This document shows positions 7,570 to 17,676 of a DNA stretch of 64,000 nt, in pieces (position 1 is the stretch's first letter; the number at the start of each line of letters is the position of its first letter). The notes below the pieces were generated by a model, which searched no databases, was not told where the DNA came from, and saw only the letters and a list, made by a program, of their open reading frames with translations. The stretch lies in NCBI RefSeq assembly GCF_011617705.1, contig NZ_CP050154.1, positions 2,542,001-2,606,000 on the forward strand. The letters are read 5' to 3'. Source of the DNA: Brevibacterium limosum (GTDB lineage Bacteria > Actinomycetota > Actinomycetes > Actinomycetales > Brevibacteriaceae). Made by a program: the position numbers and the translations under genes.

Positions 7570-9294
7570 TCAGCCGGGATAGGAGGGATCCTTCGCGGCG
7601 ACATCGACGAGTTTCTGCCACGCGTTCGAGTTGTAGCTGTACAGGGCGCCATCGGAACTGGTGACCAGGATCGAGCGTCCATCCACCCCGCCGGCGATGC
7701 GGCTCCCGCCCGAGACTTCGCCGAGCTGTTCTGCAGGTCCGGTGACTCCGATGCGGAACGGCTGCGCAGAATCGCCTTCCTCAGCGGCCAGCGCCACCAG
7801 AGAGGTCGACCCTGCCCAAGAGACGTCCTTGATCTCGTCGAAGCTCGCTCCCACTTCGATCGGCGATTCGGAGACATGGCCGGACGGATTGCCCGCCTTG
7901 TCCCGCGGCACACCGACCACGTCGACGCGGTCCGGCTCCCCCTTGTGCCGACTGAGCAGAGCGACACGGGTTCCGTCTCGCGAGACTTCGATATCGACGA
8001 GCTGCCGATCGTTGAGGAAGTCGGCGGCCACGGTGAAGACCTTTCCGTCACGGCCGACGGCCTTGAGTTCGCCCTCGTTCTCCGCCTCACCGGTCCAGGT
8101 CGTATTGAACCGATCGATGCTGGGGCGCACGAGCTTCTTGCCCTTGAGGATCGGAGTGGCGTCGACGGCGTCGGACTTCAACCGCATGAGCTGCTTGCCG
8201 TCATCGGCCAGGTACACGTACAGGGAGTCGTCCAGCGACACCGCTGGGTCACTCGCCTTCGCCTTCTTCAGGTTCGGACTGTTCTCGACCTTGGCGACGG
8301 TCGTTCCCGAGACACGAGAGAGTCGGTCATCGGCGAGCACGACGGGTGGCCCATCCACTTGGACCGAGGTGTCGGTCTTCGGCTGCAGGCTGGCCGGCAC
8401 CGTCTGTCCGCCGATGGTCAGCTCGATCGCCGAGATCGAGGGAATGACCTGCAGAGTGGTGGCGATCTGCTGGCGGATCAGTCCCTTCTCACGGTCGGAC
8501 GGGGCCGGGTTCTGCTGTCCCAAGGACACATGGGCAACACCGTTCTCGATCGTGACCACATTCGATTCGCTCAGCTTCGCCCCGTCGGTGATCGCAGTGA
8601 TCACCGCTCCGGAGAGGTAGGGGGCGGGTCCGCTGAGCAGCTCGTTCATCAGCACGGTCGGGGTCGAGGAGGACCGGAGGAACCAGCGGGAGTCAGGGAC
8701 GAGATAGGAATAGTCGGAGGTGAAGAACTGCAGCGAATAGTTGAGGAAGATCGTGCGGAAGTCGGTCTGGCTGATGAGCAGCCCGTCCGGCGCCGAGGAG
8801 ATCCTCCACTCCCCGTTCTCCTGCCGCAATGAGAACTCCAGGGTCGACTGGGTGCCCGGTTTGGTGGAGTTGTACACGCCGGAGGAGTCGACGAGGCCGA
8901 CGACCGGAGCCGAGATGCTCATCGTCTTCTGATCGGAGGTGACCCCGACGTTCAAGGAGTCGAGGTCAGTGTCGTTCGGCAGCACCGACACCGATTCCTG
9001 CGGGCTCCATTTCTGTGCCTCGCCCTCGGTGAGGAATGACCGGGCCACGGAGAAGTTGTTGCCTGTGCCGGCTCCTGCCCGAAGGAATCCGCGCACGATG
9101 TCCGATGGGCTGTCGCCGGGTTCCGGGCCGTCGGGGATCCGCGCGTTGTTCGCACCCTGGTCACCCGAATCGTCTTCGATATGACCGATAGGTGAGGAGG
9201 TCGGGATCGACGAGCAGCCGACGAGGGCCAGGGCTGTGAAGACGGAGACCAGCATGGTCCTCACCCGGAAGCCCCGGGGCATCGTGCGCATCAT
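7570..9294 (-). CDS. lpqB: MtrAB-associated lipoprotein LpqB
   Basis: 574 aa. A basic N-terminus and hydrophobic stretch end in the lipobox LVGC with Cys27 as the lipidation site, so it should be anchored on the outer face of the membrane. After the lipobox comes a GerMN-type region (about 200-320) and then a C-terminal beta-propeller-like part (about 330-574), as in mycobacterial LpqB, which interacts with the sensor part of MtrB. Its ATG overlaps the mtrB stop (ATGA at 9291-9294), completing a tightly coupled mtrA-mtrB-lpqB operon. An 11-bp direct repeat (GACCGGTCAGC at 7541-7551 and 7564-7574) covers its stop codon. Confidence 0.93.
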   Translation of the reverse strand: MMRTMPRGFRVRTMLVSVFTALALVGCSSIPTSSPIGHIEDDSGDQGANNARIPDGPEPGDSPSDIVRGFLRAGAGTGNNFSVARSFLTEGEAQKWSPQESVSVLPNDTDLDSLNVGVTSDQKTMSISAPVVGLVDSSGVYNSTKPGTQSTLEFSLRQENGEWRISSAPDGLLISQTDFRTIFLNYSLQFFTSDYSYLVPDSRWFLRSSSTPTVLMNELLSGPAPYLSGAVITAITDGAKLSESNVVTIENGVAHVSLGQQNPAPSDREKGLIRQQIATTLQVIPSISAIELTIGGQTVPASLQPKTDTSVQVDGPPVVLADDRLSRVSGTTVAKVENSPNLKKAKASDPAVSLDDSLYVYLADDGKQLMRLKSDAVDATPILKGKKLVRPSIDRFNTTWTGEAENEGELKAVGRDGKVFTVAADFLNDRQLVDIEVSRDGTRVALLSRHKGEPDRVDVVGVPRDKAGNPSGHVSESPIEVGASFDEIKDVSWAGSTSLVALAAEEGDSAQPFRIGVTGPAEQLGEVSGGSRIAGGVDGRSILVTSSDGALYSYNSNAWQKLVDVAAKDPSYPG

Positions 9295-11330
9295 GGCCGT
9301 CCTCCTTCTCTGTCTTTCACGCTGGCGTCGCCGGCGTCGTCGCCATCCAGGTCCGAAACTGTGCGATCCAGGTCCGGATCAGCGCCGCCCTGGTCCGGAT
9401 CTGTGCCGCCCAGGTCCGGATCAGCGCCGCCCTGGTCCGGATCTCTGCCACCCAGGTCCGGATCTCTGCCACCCAGGTCCGGATCGGTCTCGGCAGCGGA
9501 CAGCTGCCCCACCGCATCGGTGTCTGGTTCGGCGGTGTCTGCTCGGGCTGTCACGGTATTCGGCTGAGCCGATGCGGGATCCTGCGTGACCGCCTCGGCG
9601 GGGGCGTCGTGGTTCGCCTCGAGCATCTCCGGCTCGGTTTCGACGACGATCGGGATCGACCCGGTCTGAATGCGTACGGAACCGTCCGAGGACAGCGGTC
9701 CGGCTACGAGCGCGGAACCGCGGATCTGCGCGTCACGGGGCGGCAGCGGCAGAGGTGACGAGGTGATCTCCTGATCGGGGCGCCGCGGAATCGTCAGCCG
9801 GAAGCACGATCCTTCGCCGGGTTTGCCCCAGACCTGCAGCCAGCCGTTGTGCAGGTGGGCATCCTCGAGCGAGATCGCCAGACCCAGACCGGATCCGCCG
9901 AGGGTGCGCTTGCGGGCCGGATCGGCACGCCAGAAACGGTCGAAGACGTGCTCGACCTGTTCTTCGTTCATGCCGACACCGTGGTCGCGAACGCTCACCG
10001 CCACTGCCTCGGCGTTGGAGGCGACATAGATGTCGACCGGGTTGTTCTCACCGTGTTCGATGGCGTTGACGACGAGGTTGCGCACGATCCGGGTGATGCG
10101 AACCCGGTCGACCTCGGCCATGACCGGTGATGACGGAGCATGGACGACGATGGCCGTCGACATCTGTTCGGCCACCATCGACACGGTCTCGATCACAGAG
10201 GTCACGATCGCCCCGATGTCGACGGGTTTGGCCACCAAGGCTGCGGCACCGGCATCGTAGCGGGAGATCTCCAGCAGGTCGGAGAGCAGATTGTCGAAGC
10301 GTTCGGCCTGCGAGTTCAGCAGTTCGGCGCTGCGGGCGGTGACGGGATCGAGGTCGTCGCGGGAATCGAAGATGAGGTCGGCCGCGGCACGGATCGTCGT
10401 CAGCGGTGTCCGCAGCTCATGGGAGACATCGGAGACGAACTGCCGCTGCAGCACGGACAGGCGTTCCATCTGCTCGATCTGATGCTGGAGGGTGTCGGCC
10501 ATATCGTTGAAGCTCTCGCCGAGAACAGCGATCTCATCATTGCCGTGCACGGGCATGCGCTCATCGAGGTCGCCGTCGGCGATGAGCCTGGCCACCTCGG
10601 CGCCGGTGCGCACCGGGGTGACGACGAGGCGGGTGACGATCCAGGCGACGGCGCCGACGAGGACGACGAGGACGAGTGCGGCGACGAACATCGACCGCTG
10701 CACGAAGTTCAGCGTGTCCTGCTGTTCGCTGAGGTCGCCGAGGTAGTAGAGCTGAAACTGACCGGCGCCGGGGATCTGCAGCTCTTGGGTGATGAGCAGA
10801 CCCGGCCCGGTCCCGTCGGGCAGGCTCACCGACTGGTAGAGCTTGTCATCGGACGGGGCCTTGCGGATGGCCTCTCGGAGCTCATCGGTGATCGGCACCT
10901 GCGACGCCTCACCGTCCTCGCCCGGCCCACCGGCGGTGATCGTCGAGAACGAGGAGTTCGGATCCTTCGGCTGCAGGGTCAGCGAGTACACCGACCCGGC
11001 CGAACGGTTGTAGATCGATGACAGCTGCGAGCTGAGCGTGTCCTGGGTGACCGCCTGACCGTCGACCGGCGCCAGGGAGCGCAACTCGGCCAGGATCGAC
11101 CGGGTCTGCGAGGACAGGGAGTCCAGACGGGTGTCGAAGAGACCGCGGGCGATCTGCTGTGACATATAGGTGCCGACACCGAAGATCGCCACCGAGGTGA
11201 GCACGATGGTGAGCACGACGATGCGGACCTGCAGGGAGTGGCTGAACGATCGGAGAATGAAGTTCCAGAACGTCTTCAATGCCGAGGCCGCGGTGCGGAC
11301 GGGCCCGTCCGCGGCTGCCTCGGAGGTCAC
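9291..11330 (-). CDS. mtrB: Sensor histidine kinase MtrB
   Basis: 679 aa. Two membrane segments (about 36-57 and 213-235) flank an extracytoplasmic sensor; a HAMP domain follows (about 230-285), then the phosphoacceptor block FVSDVSHELRTPLT with the His near residue 302 and the ATP-binding domain with DHGVGM and LGGSGLGLAI. MtrB phosphorylates MtrA and controls wall-hydrolase and division genes in relatives. The protein is about 100 residues longer than usual because of a low-complexity C-terminal tail containing heptapeptide repeats (DPDLGGR type) coded by the 21-bp minisatellite. Its start overlaps the mtrA stop by 4 bp and its stop overlaps lpqB by 4 bp. Confidence 0.95.
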   Translation of the reverse strand: MTSEAAADGPVRTAASALKTFWNFILRSFSHSLQVRIVVLTIVLTSVAIFGVGTYMSQQIARGLFDTRLDSLSSQTRSILAELRSLAPVDGQAVTQDTLSSQLSSIYNRSAGSVYSLTLQPKDPNSSFSTITAGGPGEDGEASQVPITDELREAIRKAPSDDKLYQSVSLPDGTGPGLLITQELQIPGAGQFQLYYLGDLSEQQDTLNFVQRSMFVAALVLVVLVGAVAWIVTRLVVTPVRTGAEVARLIADGDLDERMPVHGNDEIAVLGESFNDMADTLQHQIEQMERLSVLQRQFVSDVSHELRTPLTTIRAAADLIFDSRDDLDPVTARSAELLNSQAERFDNLLSDLLEISRYDAGAAALVAKPVDIGAIVTSVIETVSMVAEQMSTAIVVHAPSSPVMAEVDRVRITRIVRNLVVNAIEHGENNPVDIYVASNAEAVAVSVRDHGVGMNEEQVEHVFDRFWRADPARKRTLGGSGLGLAISLEDAHLHNGWLQVWGKPGEGSCFRLTIPRRPDQEITSSPLPLPPRDAQIRGSALVAGPLSSDGSVRIQTGSIPIVVETEPEMLEANHDAPAEAVTQDPASAQPNTVTARADTAEPDTDAVGQLSAAETDPDLGGRDPDLGGRDPDQGGADPDLGGTDPDQGGADPDLDRTVSDLDGDDAGDASVKDREGGRP
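9342..9488. repeat. 21-bp tandem repeat (7 units) inside the 3' end of mtrB
   Basis: Seven consecutive 21-bp units of the form GCC-ACC-CAG-GTC-CGG-ATC-TCT start at 9342, 9363, 9384, 9405, 9426, 9447 and 9468. Units 2-7 are nearly identical; unit 1 is the most diverged. On the coding strand they encode the heptapeptide D-P-D-L/Q-G-G-x near the MtrB C-terminus. Confidence 0.9.
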
Positions 11331-12007
11331 GCGGCTCGGCCGGCCTTATAGCCGACGCCGCGGACGGTGACGATGATGTCCGGCTTCTCCGGATCGCGTT
11401 CGATCTTCGACCGCAGACGCTGCACATGGACATTGACGAGTCGGGTGTCCGCGGCGTGGCGGTAACCCCACACCTCTTCGAGCAGGGTCTCGCGGGAGAA
11501 CACCTGCCAGGGCTTGCGGGCCAGGGCGACGAGCAGATCGAACTCGAGCGGAGTCAGTGACACCGGGGATCCTCCCTTGGTCACCGTGTGACCGGCGACG
11601 TCGACGACGACATCGCCGACGGTCAGCAGTTCGGGAGCCTGCGGTTCGGAGATCCGCAGTCGAGCACGGACGCGGGCGACGAGCTCCTTGGGCTTGAACG
11701 GCTTCGGAACATAGTCGTCGGCACCGGATTCGAGGCCGAGGACGACATCGACCGTGTCGGACTTCGCCGTGAGCATAATGATCGGCACCGAGGAGATCTC
11801 GCGGATCTCCCGGCACACTTCGAGTCCGTCCTTGCCGGGAAGCATCAGGTCGAGGAGCACGAGGTCCGGGCTGACCTTCTGAAACTCTTCGAAGGCCTGG
11901 TCTCCGGTGGCGCAGAAGAAGGGCTCGAAGCCTTCACTTTTGAGCACAATTCCGATCATTTCGGCCAAAGCCGTGTCATCATCAACTACGAGGATTCGAG
12001 CGTTCAT
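11327..12007 (-). CDS. mtrA: Response regulator MtrA
   Basis: 226 aa, OmpR/PhoB type. The receiver domain (about 1-120) has the acidic pocket DDD at 9-11, the phosphoacceptor Asp53 (LLDLMLPGKDG), Thr and Lys in LTAKSD and PKPFKPKEL. The C-terminal winged helix (about 130-226) has the typical LTPLEFDLL and RVRGVGYKAG segments. The open frame extends to 12217, but the family N-terminus is MNARILVVDDD at 12007, and the extra part is unlike protein. It opens the mtrA-mtrB-lpqB operon and diverges from the membrane gene at 12267. Confidence 0.96.
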   Translation of the reverse strand: MNARILVVDDDTALAEMIGIVLKSEGFEPFFCATGDQAFEEFQKVSPDLVLLDLMLPGKDGLEVCREIREISSVPIIMLTAKSDTVDVVLGLESGADDYVPKPFKPKELVARVRARLRISEPQAPELLTVGDVVVDVAGHTVTKGGSPVSLTPLEFDLLVALARKPWQVFSRETLLEEVWGYRHAADTRLVNVHVQRLRSKIERDPEKPDIIVTVRGVGYKAGRAA

Positions 12008-12056
12008 GCTCCCATTGTCCCTTATGTTCGCGTGTTCTTCGGTTCTCGACACTCCT

Positions 12057-12062
12057 ACCCTA
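12057..12062 (-). promoter_or_regulatory. Possible -10 box of the mtrA operon
   Basis: On the minus strand TAGGGT at 12057-12062 fits the TANNNT pattern and would give an mtrA leader of about 45 bases. I see no clear -35. The rest of the divergent gap 12008-12266 shows no strong structure. AAGGGA lies about 10 bases before the mtrA ATG. Confidence 0.25.
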
Positions 12063-12266
12063 TCGGGCGGAGTCGTCCGCCTCGTGCACCGAGCCCGATG
12101 ACAGCGATGATCGCCGCCTCGGCCCGACCCCCGACAGAGCTCCGGCGAGAGCCGGCCAGGGCTCCCGTCCGACTCCCGATTACTCGGTTCGACGGGGCCG
12201 ACGCGGCCGGTATGCAACAGGGAGACCCCTCGGCACGTGCAGACGAATCATGGCAGGATTGGCGTG

Positions 12267-13316
12267 ATGGGACAGACGAACGCATGGACCTCGGAGGTCG
12301 ACTGGCACACCGGCCGGTGGCAGCGACGTTCACCGTCCCCTCCCTCACGCGGCTGGCAGCCGCCGCCACCGCGCGGGCTCCTGCCCAAACGTCCGCTGAC
12401 GTTCATCGAGGCACTGGATTCCGGCTTCCGCCTGCTGCGCTTCATCCCGAGCCTGTCCGTCGGCTCCTCCCTCATCGTCTTCGCCCTCTGGAGCCTGCTG
12501 CTCACCGCGATCGGCGCCCTCATCGCCGTCCAGTTCCTGCCGTTCTTCAACGACCTCAGCGGCAATGACGATGCCGCTTCGGGCTTCATCGCCCTGGCCC
12601 AATTGGGATCGGTGGCGCTGAGCCTGCTCAGCCTGGGGTTGGCCCATCTGCTCTCCGGACTCATCGCCACAGGCACCCGCGCCTCCTTCGGGGCTCGCAG
12701 AACCACCCTGTCGATGGCTTGGAAGTCCCTGTCCGGTCGCCGCTGGCGCCTCGTTCTGGCCACACTGCTGATGTCCGGAATCAATCTCGGCCTGCTGCTG
12801 GCCCTCACCGCTCCGACGCTGCTGTTCTCAGGTGCCGATTCGGTGATCCTCGCCTTCGTCTGGGCGGCATTGGCCGCGCTGCTGTGGTTCATCGCACTCG
12901 TCTGGATCAACCTGCGCCTGGCCTTCCTCGGTTCGGCGATCGCGGTGGAGGATCTGAGCGTGCGCGCCGGAATCCGCCGCTCCTGGAGGCTGACCGGACG
13001 CGGTTTCTGGCGGATGCTCGGCCAACTGGCGCTCGGGTACTTCCTGTCCAATCAGCTCGTTCAGCTCATCATCACCCCACTCGTCTTCGTCATCTCGCTC
13101 GCCCTGGGCATCGGCATGTCGACGACCACCGACTCGACGACCGCGCAGGCTGCCATCGCGCTCGTCTCCGTCGGCCTGCTGCTCGGACTCACACTGATCT
13201 CCTCAGCCGTCCTCTTCGCCTATTTCGCCTGCCTGGTGACGGTCTGCTTCTTCGATCAGCAGATGCGCTCCGAGGGTCTCGACCTCGTCCTCATCCGCGC
13301 TGAGGAGGACCGATGA
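12267..13316 (+). CDS. Multi-pass membrane protein, glycerophosphodiesterase membrane-domain type
   Basis: 349 aa. The first 50 residues are soluble and Pro/Arg/Trp-rich. About six membrane spans follow (around residues 58-90, 108-140, 160-185, 190-220, 255-285 and 298-330). The block MAWKSLSGRRWRLVLATLL and the motif VEDLSVRAGIRRSWRLT resemble membrane domains found N-terminal to some glycerophosphodiesterases and in DUF975-type proteins; no catalytic domain is present. I chose ATG 12267 (AGGA 8 bases before) over a GTG at 12237, which lacks a binding site. The stop overlaps the next start (ATGA). It leads the run membrane protein-DUF4129-DUF4350-MoxR-DUF58. Confidence 0.7.
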   Translation: MGQTNAWTSEVDWHTGRWQRRSPSPPSRGWQPPPPRGLLPKRPLTFIEALDSGFRLLRFIPSLSVGSSLIVFALWSLLLTAIGALIAVQFLPFFNDLSGNDDAASGFIALAQLGSVALSLLSLGLAHLLSGLIATGTRASFGARRTTLSMAWKSLSGRRWRLVLATLLMSGINLGLLLALTAPTLLFSGADSVILAFVWAALAALLWFIALVWINLRLAFLGSAIAVEDLSVRAGIRRSWRLTGRGFWRMLGQLALGYFLSNQLVQLIITPLVFVISLALGIGMSTTTDSTTAQAAIALVSVGLLLGLTLISSAVLFAYFACLVTVCFFDQQMRSEGLDLVLIRAEEDR

Positions 13317-14041
13317 TCCTCTCCCCCGTCACCGAGGCGGCCGCGCACTTCCGCACCGTCGTGTCCTCCCAGCCGGGCGGCGCCCAGCTCAGCGCCGCCT
13401 CGGCGAGCATCGACCGGGACACCGGTCGCGAATGGGTCGAACACGAACTGTCGAAGTCCGAATACGCCGCCAACGACCTCACCCCCTTGGAACAGATCGG
13501 CCGGTGGCTGTCCTCCCTGTGGGATTCGCTGGTCCGCGCCGCCCTGGGCGCGAATTCCCCGTGGCTGCTCATCGTCGTCGTCCTCGGTCTCGCCGCGATC
13601 ATCGCCCTCATCGTCTGGCGTGTGCGCCGGGCCGGATTCCGCCGCGCCGGAGTCCCGCTGTCGGCCTTCGACCCGGTCGTGTCCCTGCCGGAACCGGGTC
13701 CGTGGCGCGAGAGCGCGGCCAGGGCCGCCCGCGTCGGGGACTTCGCGACCGCGGTCATCGACGAGTCCCGTGCGATCTTCGCCGTCCTGTCGGTCAAGCA
13801 GATCGTCTCGCTCGAATCCTCGGCCACGGCCAGTGAGATCGCCCGATCCGCCGAGGCGGCCCTGCCCGAGCACGGACCCGCCGTCCACGGTGTGGCCGAG
13901 GTGTTCAACGACCTCCGCTACGGGGAGGAATCCGCGCGCACGACGCGCGCCGCTCGCGGCCTCGACGACGTCTATGCGGACCTGTGCGCGCTGGACCGGT
14001 CCCTGAGCGCACTGCCGGTCCGCCGGGAGGCACCGGTATGA
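13313..14041 (+). CDS. DUF4129-domain membrane protein
   Basis: 242 aa, one clear membrane span (about 79-100, PWLLIVVVLGLAAIIALIVW). The region before it resembles the W-V-x-x-E-L-S-K-x-E-Y / W-L-x-x-L-W start of DUF4129 proteins; after it comes a soluble helical domain (about 130-235) that in the family often follows or is fused to transglutaminase-like domains. It is coupled by ATGA overlaps to genes on both sides. In this conserved actinobacterial neighbourhood it travels with MoxR and DUF58. Exact role unknown. Confidence 0.75.
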   Translation: MILSPVTEAAAHFRTVVSSQPGGAQLSAASASIDRDTGREWVEHELSKSEYAANDLTPLEQIGRWLSSLWDSLVRAALGANSPWLLIVVVLGLAAIIALIVWRVRRAGFRRAGVPLSAFDPVVSLPEPGPWRESAARAARVGDFATAVIDESRAIFAVLSVKQIVSLESSATASEIARSAEAALPEHGPAVHGVAEVFNDLRYGEESARTTRAARGLDDVYADLCALDRSLSALPVRREAPV

Positions 14042-15293
14042 GCGCACAGTTGGATGTCGCCGCCCGCGGCACTCGTTCGAGTGCGCGGATCCCGCTGCGG
14101 GCCCGTCTGCGTTCGGCCTCGGTCTGGATCGTCGCGGCCTTCGTCATCCTCATCACCGTGATCGCGCTCGTGCTGCTGACCGGTGACGATGAGTCCGAGG
14201 AACCGCTGCACTATGACTCGACGGCGCGCACCGGCACGAAGGCCCTCGTCGAGACCCTGCGCGACCACGATGTCGACGTCACCACCACCGAGGATCAGGA
14301 GCAGGCCCGCACGGCCGCCGCCCGACCCGACACCACTCTGCTCATTCCCGCGAACTCTGCGGCGCTGTCGCACGGGGACATCGCCGGCCTCCAGTACGCT
14401 CTGCGCACCCACGGCAACCGGCTGGTCCTCGTCGATCCGGGTGCGACGGTCACGGAGTTCACCGACCGGATCACCGTCAACGACAACCTCAGCCCGCTGG
14501 CCGACCCGGATGCCACGTCCCTGCCGGCATGCGACTCACCGATCGCCCGCAGCGCCGGCGCCGTGACCACCGGCGATGTCGAATACGCGGAGACGAGGAA
14601 GGGCACGAACGGAATCACCGCCTGCTACCCGTTCGCCGGGCCCGGGGTCGATGAGACCGACGGCGCCGAGGTGTCGCCCGGGTCCGCACGCGGACAGCTG
14701 CTCACCGATTCGCGAGGTTCCGTCCCGCTGACCGTGCTCGGCAACCGCGACTGGGTGACCAATGAGCACATCGACGAAGAGGGCAACGCCTCCCTCGTGC
14801 TCTCACAGCTGTCGGAGACGCAGAACCTCGTCGTCTACCACCCGACCTTCGACGATTCCGGGCAGCAGCAGTCGCCGCCGTCGCCCATCGATTTCGTGCC
14901 CGGCTGGTTCCTCGCCGGCGTCCTGTGGCTGATCCCCTGCGTACTCGTCCTCCTGCTCGTCATCGGGCGCCGGTTCGGCCCATTGGCTCTCGAGCGTCTG
15001 CCCGTCGTCGTGCCGGCGGTGGAGACCGTGCACGGCCGGGCCGCCCTGAGCTCCCGCAGCCACGACAGGGACGGGGCCCTGCACACTCTGCGGACGAGTG
15101 CACTGCTGCGCATCGCCAAACGGCTGAGTCTCAGACCCGATGCCCGCACCCCGGACATCATCGCCCGCATCGCGACCACCACGGGAGTCGACCCGGGCCA
15201 CCTCCACCATGTCTTCGTCTCCGCTTCGGCACGCACAGACGCCGAACTCACCGAACTCGTCCATCAGCTCACCCAGATCGAAAGTGAGATCCC

Positions 15294-15297
<4 letters not shown>
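14038..15297 (+). CDS. DUF4350-domain membrane protein
   Basis: 419 aa. A membrane span lies at about 33-55 (VWIVAAFVILITVIALVLL) and a second at about 287-308. Between them is an extracytoplasmic domain with a Rossmann-like pattern typical of DUF4350 (GTKALVETLRDHDVDVTT, then DTTLLIPANSAAL, then RLVLVDPG). A cytoplasmic helical tail follows. Start ATG 14038 overlaps the stop of the DUF4129 gene; the frame is open further upstream (GTG 13984) but that part lies inside the previous gene. The stop overlaps moxR (ATGA 15294-15297). Family members sit next to MoxR ATPases; the function is unknown. Confidence 0.8.
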
Positions 15298-16373
<1,076 letters not shown>

Positions 16374-17660
16374 ATGACCACCCGGCTGCTCCTGCTCACC
16401 CTCCTCGGCCTCGTCCCCGTCATGCTGGTGCCCACGTGGCCGACGGCACTGATCGTGGCCGGCGTGATCGTCGTGGTCGCGGTCTTCGACTTCTTTCTCG
16501 TGCCCCGGATCCACGGACTGGAGGTCCAGCGCACACCGGGTCCGATGGTCCGCCTCGGCGATGGCACCCACAGCACGCTGACTCTGCTCAACGGGACGGA
16601 TCGCCGGCTGCGGCTCCACGTCCGCGACGCCTGGGCCCCGAGCGCCGGGGCGGTCGAGACCCGTTCTCGCCACGTGCTGGGACCGGGTGAGCACACACAG
16701 GTGCGCACCGAGCTGGAGCCGACGCGGCGAGGTGCGCTGCCCGGCGATCTGGTCACGGTGCGCAGCCGCAGCGTGCTCGGGCTGATCCACCGCCAGAAGA
16801 GCATCGACGTTCCCGCCTCCGTGCGCGTGCTGCCTCCGTTCGTGTCCCGGCGCGAGCTGCCGTCGAAGACGCAGAAGCTGCGTGAGCTCGAGGGACGGTC
16901 TGCGGTGATGATCCGCGGAATGGGCACCGAATTCGATTCGCTGCGCGACTATGTCGACGGTGACGATGTCCGGTCCATCGATTGGCGGGCCAGTGCCCGC
17001 GCTCAGAACCTCGTGGTCAAGACCTGGCGGCCGGAGAAGGACCGTCGAGTCGTCATCGTCGTCGACTCTTCCCGTTTCGCGGCCCGCCGCTGTGGTGAGG
17101 GCACGGTCTTCGATGCCGCACTCGAGGCCTCGCTGCTGCTGACGGCTCTGGCCGCGGGTGCCGGCGACCGGGTCGATGTCATCGTCGCCGATGCCCGGGT
17201 CCGCGCAGTCGCATCGAGCCATCGGGCCCACGATCCGGTCCATGACCTGTCGGTCGCGCTGACTCCTGTGCACCCGGAGCTCTATGAGGCGAACTGGGAG
17301 TCGATCGCCGCCGCCGTTCTGCAGACGTCCAGGCAGCAGGCGCTCGTCGTGCTGGTCACGCAGCTCGACGAAGCGACCTTCGCCGAGGACATCCTGCCGG
17401 TGCTGCCCACACTCACGAGTCATCACCGGGTCGTCGTCGCGGGAGTCGAAGATCCCACGCTCGAGGCCCTGGCTGCCGAACGCGGCGACGTCGAGGACGT
17501 CTATACGGCGGCGGCCGCTGAAGCGGAGATGCTGGCCACGGCGTCGCTGCAGACTCGGCTGCGCGGGCTCGGCGTCTCCTCCGTCCATGCACTGCCGGAG
17601 AAGCTTCCCGGAGCGTTGGCCGATCTCTACATCCGGCTCAAGGTCACCGGCGGACTGTGA
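16374..17660 (+). CDS. DUF58-domain protein (MoxR partner)
   Basis: 428 aa. Two membrane helices at the N-terminus (about 3-20 and 22-45), then a beta-rich domain and the DUF58 signature FDSLRDYVDGDDVRSIDWRA near residues 183-202. The C-terminal half is von Willebrand A-like, with the metal-site sequence VVIVVDSSR near 223-231. Such proteins are thought to be the main targets of the adjacent MoxR ATPase. ATG follows the moxR stop with no gap. Its stop TGA is part of a small palindrome that also holds the stop of the convergent SpoIIM-like gene. Confidence 0.88.
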   Translation: MTTRLLLLTLLGLVPVMLVPTWPTALIVAGVIVVVAVFDFFLVPRIHGLEVQRTPGPMVRLGDGTHSTLTLLNGTDRRLRLHVRDAWAPSAGAVETRSRHVLGPGEHTQVRTELEPTRRGALPGDLVTVRSRSVLGLIHRQKSIDVPASVRVLPPFVSRRELPSKTQKLRELEGRSAVMIRGMGTEFDSLRDYVDGDDVRSIDWRASARAQNLVVKTWRPEKDRRVVIVVDSSRFAARRCGEGTVFDAALEASLLLTALAAGAGDRVDVIVADARVRAVASSHRAHDPVHDLSVALTPVHPELYEANWESIAAAVLQTSRQQALVVLVTQLDEATFAEDILPVLPTLTSHHRVVVAGVEDPTLEALAAERGDVEDVYTAAAAEAEMLATASLQTRLRGLGVSSVHALPEKLPGALADLYIRLKVTGGL

Positions 17661-17676
17661 CCGGTCTCGCCGGTCA
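17658..17676. terminator. Small palindrome spanning two convergent stop codons
   Basis: TGACCGG (17658-17664) pairs with CCGGTCA (17670-17676) around a 5-base loop TCTCG. The first three bases are the stop of the DUF58 gene and the last three the stop of the SpoIIM-like gene on the other strand. No U-tract; it may be a weak two-way terminator. Confidence 0.4.

Noticed and set aside
7541..7574. Direct repeat GACCGGTCAGC at the lpqB stop as an attachment site
   Set aside because: Only 11 bp, no tRNA or integrase nearby; likely chance or a small duplication.
12008..12217. N-terminal extension of mtrA
   Set aside because: The extra 70 residues are Arg/Gly/Ser-rich and absent in the response regulator family, which starts at the receiver domain.
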